NCBI GenBank assembly: GCA_023301405.1
Contig: JALZUX010000140.1
Coordinates: 1 to 14,400, forward strand
DNA from: Granulosicoccaceae bacterium
GTDB lineage: Bacteria > Pseudomonadota > Gammaproteobacteria > Granulosicoccales > Granulosicoccaceae
Reading direction: 5' to 3'
Length of the DNA stretch: 14,400 bases
Shown piece by piece: positions 13,216 through 14,400 of the stretch. Within the stretch, counting starts at the first letter, position 1; every line of letters starts with the position of its first letter. A program made the position numbers and the translations under genes. The notes beneath the pieces were generated by a model. That model ran no database searches. It was not told the origin of the DNA and saw only the letters and a program-made list of their open reading frames with translations.

Positions 13216-14400
13216 TTGTCGCAGTCTATTGATTATTCTTCACCGCCTCCTCGTCAGAGTTTTTCTATCGGCAGATTATGGACCGATAAGAAATCGCGAG
13301 GGCTGGTCATTCAGCTGATTGCAACTATTGCGATTTGCGCTATTTTTTATTATCTGGCCGGAAATGTTATCGAAAATTTCCAGCGGCTGGGTAAACCTTT
13401 CGGGTTTGACTTTCTACAGCAGGAATCAAACTACGATATCAATCAACACTTGATTGAATACAGCTCCCAAAGCACTCACTTGCGTGCCGCTGTTGTTGGG
13501 ATTATAAATACTCTATTAATTGCCGTTTGCGGAATTATTCTCGCCAGTATTCTGGGTTTTATTCTTGGTGTGCTGAGGCTGTCGCCTAACTGGTTAGTTA
13601 ATCGTCTGGCCTATTGCTACATCGAATTTGTTCGTAATGTGCCGGTGCTTGTACACATATTGTTAGTGCACGGTATATTGGTGCATTCTCTTCCTACGCC
13701 AAAGCAGGCGCTTGATGTCGGCGGGCAGTTTTTCCTAACTAATCGTGGGTTTTACACGCCCAAGCCGTCGATGGAACCACTGTTCTGGCTGGTGATAATT
13801 GCATTTGTGGTAGGCGTTATTTACGCGTTTTGGTATCGCCGCCAAGCCGCTGTAAAGCAAGCGAGCACAGGTGATCAGTCACCGGTTTTTTGGGTGATGC
13901 TTGGCAGTATTATTGGGTTGCCAGTACTGGTGTATTTTTTGACTGGCATGCCACTCGCGTGGAGCATCCCCGAATTGAAAGGGTTTAACTTTAGGGGTGG
14001 AATGGCCTTAAAGCCTGAGTTTCTTTCGCTATGGCTCGCGCTGTCTATGTATACCGCAGCCTTTATCGCAGAGATTGTCCGGTCCGGAATTGAAGCGGTG
14101 AGTAAGGGGCAAACAGAGGCGGCTTTGGCCTTGGGTTTACCGCGTAGACGAACGCTTAATTTAGTAGTGATTCCGCAAGCGCTACGCATAATGATTCCCC
14201 CGTTGAATAGTCAGTATCTCAATATCACGAAAAATTCGTCTCTCGCGATAGCAATCGGCTATATGGATATAGTCGCCACAATTGGTGGAATCACGTTAAA
14301 TCAAACCGGGCGTGAAATGGAGTGCATGATTATTGTGCTTGGGCTCTATTTGACGTTTTCACTGACAATTTCTTCGGTAATGAACTGGTATAACAAGCGC
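13216..14400 (+). CDS. aapQ: Amino acid ABC transporter permease, AapQ/BztB family (partial)
   Basis: The open frame reads 395 codons to the window edge without a stop; family members are about 400 residues, so nearly all of the gene is present. It encodes an inner-membrane permease with a helix at about 30-48, several helices from 90, a linker and periplasmic segment at about 160-260, and the permease domain to the end. The ATPase-contact EAA loop is clear: EAALALGLPRRRTLNLVVIP (301-320) followed by QALRIMIPPLNSQYLNITKN (321-340). An N-terminal pattern FDFLQQESNYDINQ (64-77) fits the AapQ type rather than short HisM/HisQ-like permeases. No ATG is available upstream of the conserved region; TTG at 13216-13218 gives MSQSIDYSS and is the best start, with a modest GCAGG nine bases before. 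Substrate comes from AapJ, and the second permease and ATPase genes are expected just past the window. Confidence 0.9.
   Translation, partial: MSQSIDYSSPPPRQSFSIGRLWTDKKSRGLVIQLIATIAICAIFYYLAGNVIENFQRLGKPFGFDFLQQESNYDINQHLIEYSSQSTHLRAAVVGIINTLLIAVCGIILASILGFILGVLRLSPNWLVNRLAYCYIEFVRNVPVLVHILLVHGILVHSLPTPKQALDVGGQFFLTNRGFYTPKPSMEPLFWLVIIAFVVGVIYAFWYRRQAAVKQASTGDQSPVFWVMLGSIIGLPVLVYFLTGMPLAWSIPELKGFNFRGGMALKPEFLSLWLALSMYTAAFIAEIVRSGIEAVSKGQTEAALALGLPRRRTLNLVVIPQALRIMIPPLNSQYLNITKNSSLAIAIGYMDIVATIGGITLNQTGREMECMIIVLGLYLTFSLTISSVMNWYNKR

Noticed and set aside
13875..14189. 104-codon minus-strand frame inside aapQ
   Set aside because: It lies antisense to a clearly conserved permease domain with the EAA loop, so it is a shadow frame.

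Overview
The window reads as chromosomal DNA of a Gram-negative bacterium, most likely a marine or halophilic gammaproteobacterium. The reasons are an outer-membrane-type protein with a signal peptide, a multisubunit Mrp-type cation/proton antiporter, an Aap/Bzt-type amino acid ABC transporter, moderate GC content and Shine-Dalgarno-led genes. This placement is inference from gene content, not from a marker gene. I see no rRNA, tRNA, CRISPR array, insertion sequence or phage gene.

Layout. Positions 1-220 are non-coding and hold degenerate 30/31-bp tandem repeats beside a 10-bp-arm inverted repeat. On the minus strand, 2287 down to 221 carries an Asp/Glu racemase-family gene followed by a type-2 dGTPase-like HD hydrolase gene. 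The stretch 2288-2648 has no annotated gene. It holds an unexplained 65-codon start-less open frame, a promoter-like palindrome and a strong intrinsic terminator. Next on the minus strand is a monocistronic-looking gene (3914 to 2649) for a predicted outer-membrane beta-barrel with a helical insertion, which has its own promoter candidate.

The centre, 11750 down to 4170 on the minus strand, is a compact nine-gene operon: mrpE, mrpF, mrpG, a DUF4040/MbhE-like/MrpB fusion, mrpC, mrpD, a second NuoL/M/N-type antiporter subunit, a small two-helix membrane protein, and a third, longer NuoL/M/N-type subunit. Most junctions overlap (TGATG, ATGA) or abut (TAAATG), so translation is probably coupled. 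The order E-F-G-(D/E/B fusion)-C-D is that of the ion-translocating half of archaeal Mbh/Mbs complexes. No hydrogenase or quinone-module subunit is present, and no full-length MrpA. All three large subunits keep the Glu and three Lys residues of the antiporter proton path, so the set looks like a complete secondary antiporter for Na+/H+ (possibly K+/H+) exchange.

A 353-bp divergent intergenic region (11751-12103) separates this operon from a plus-strand amino acid ABC transporter: the periplasmic binding protein gene aapJ (12104-13126), an intercistronic stem-loop, then the permease gene aapQ (13216 to the window end, no stop reached). The rest of that transporter (a second permease and the ATPase) would lie beyond the window.

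Points deserving attention are the apparent AUA start codon of the mrpB-fusion gene, the unusual antiporter composition with its small accessory protein, the uncharacterised outer-membrane protein, and the two non-coding patches with repeats and structured DNA.
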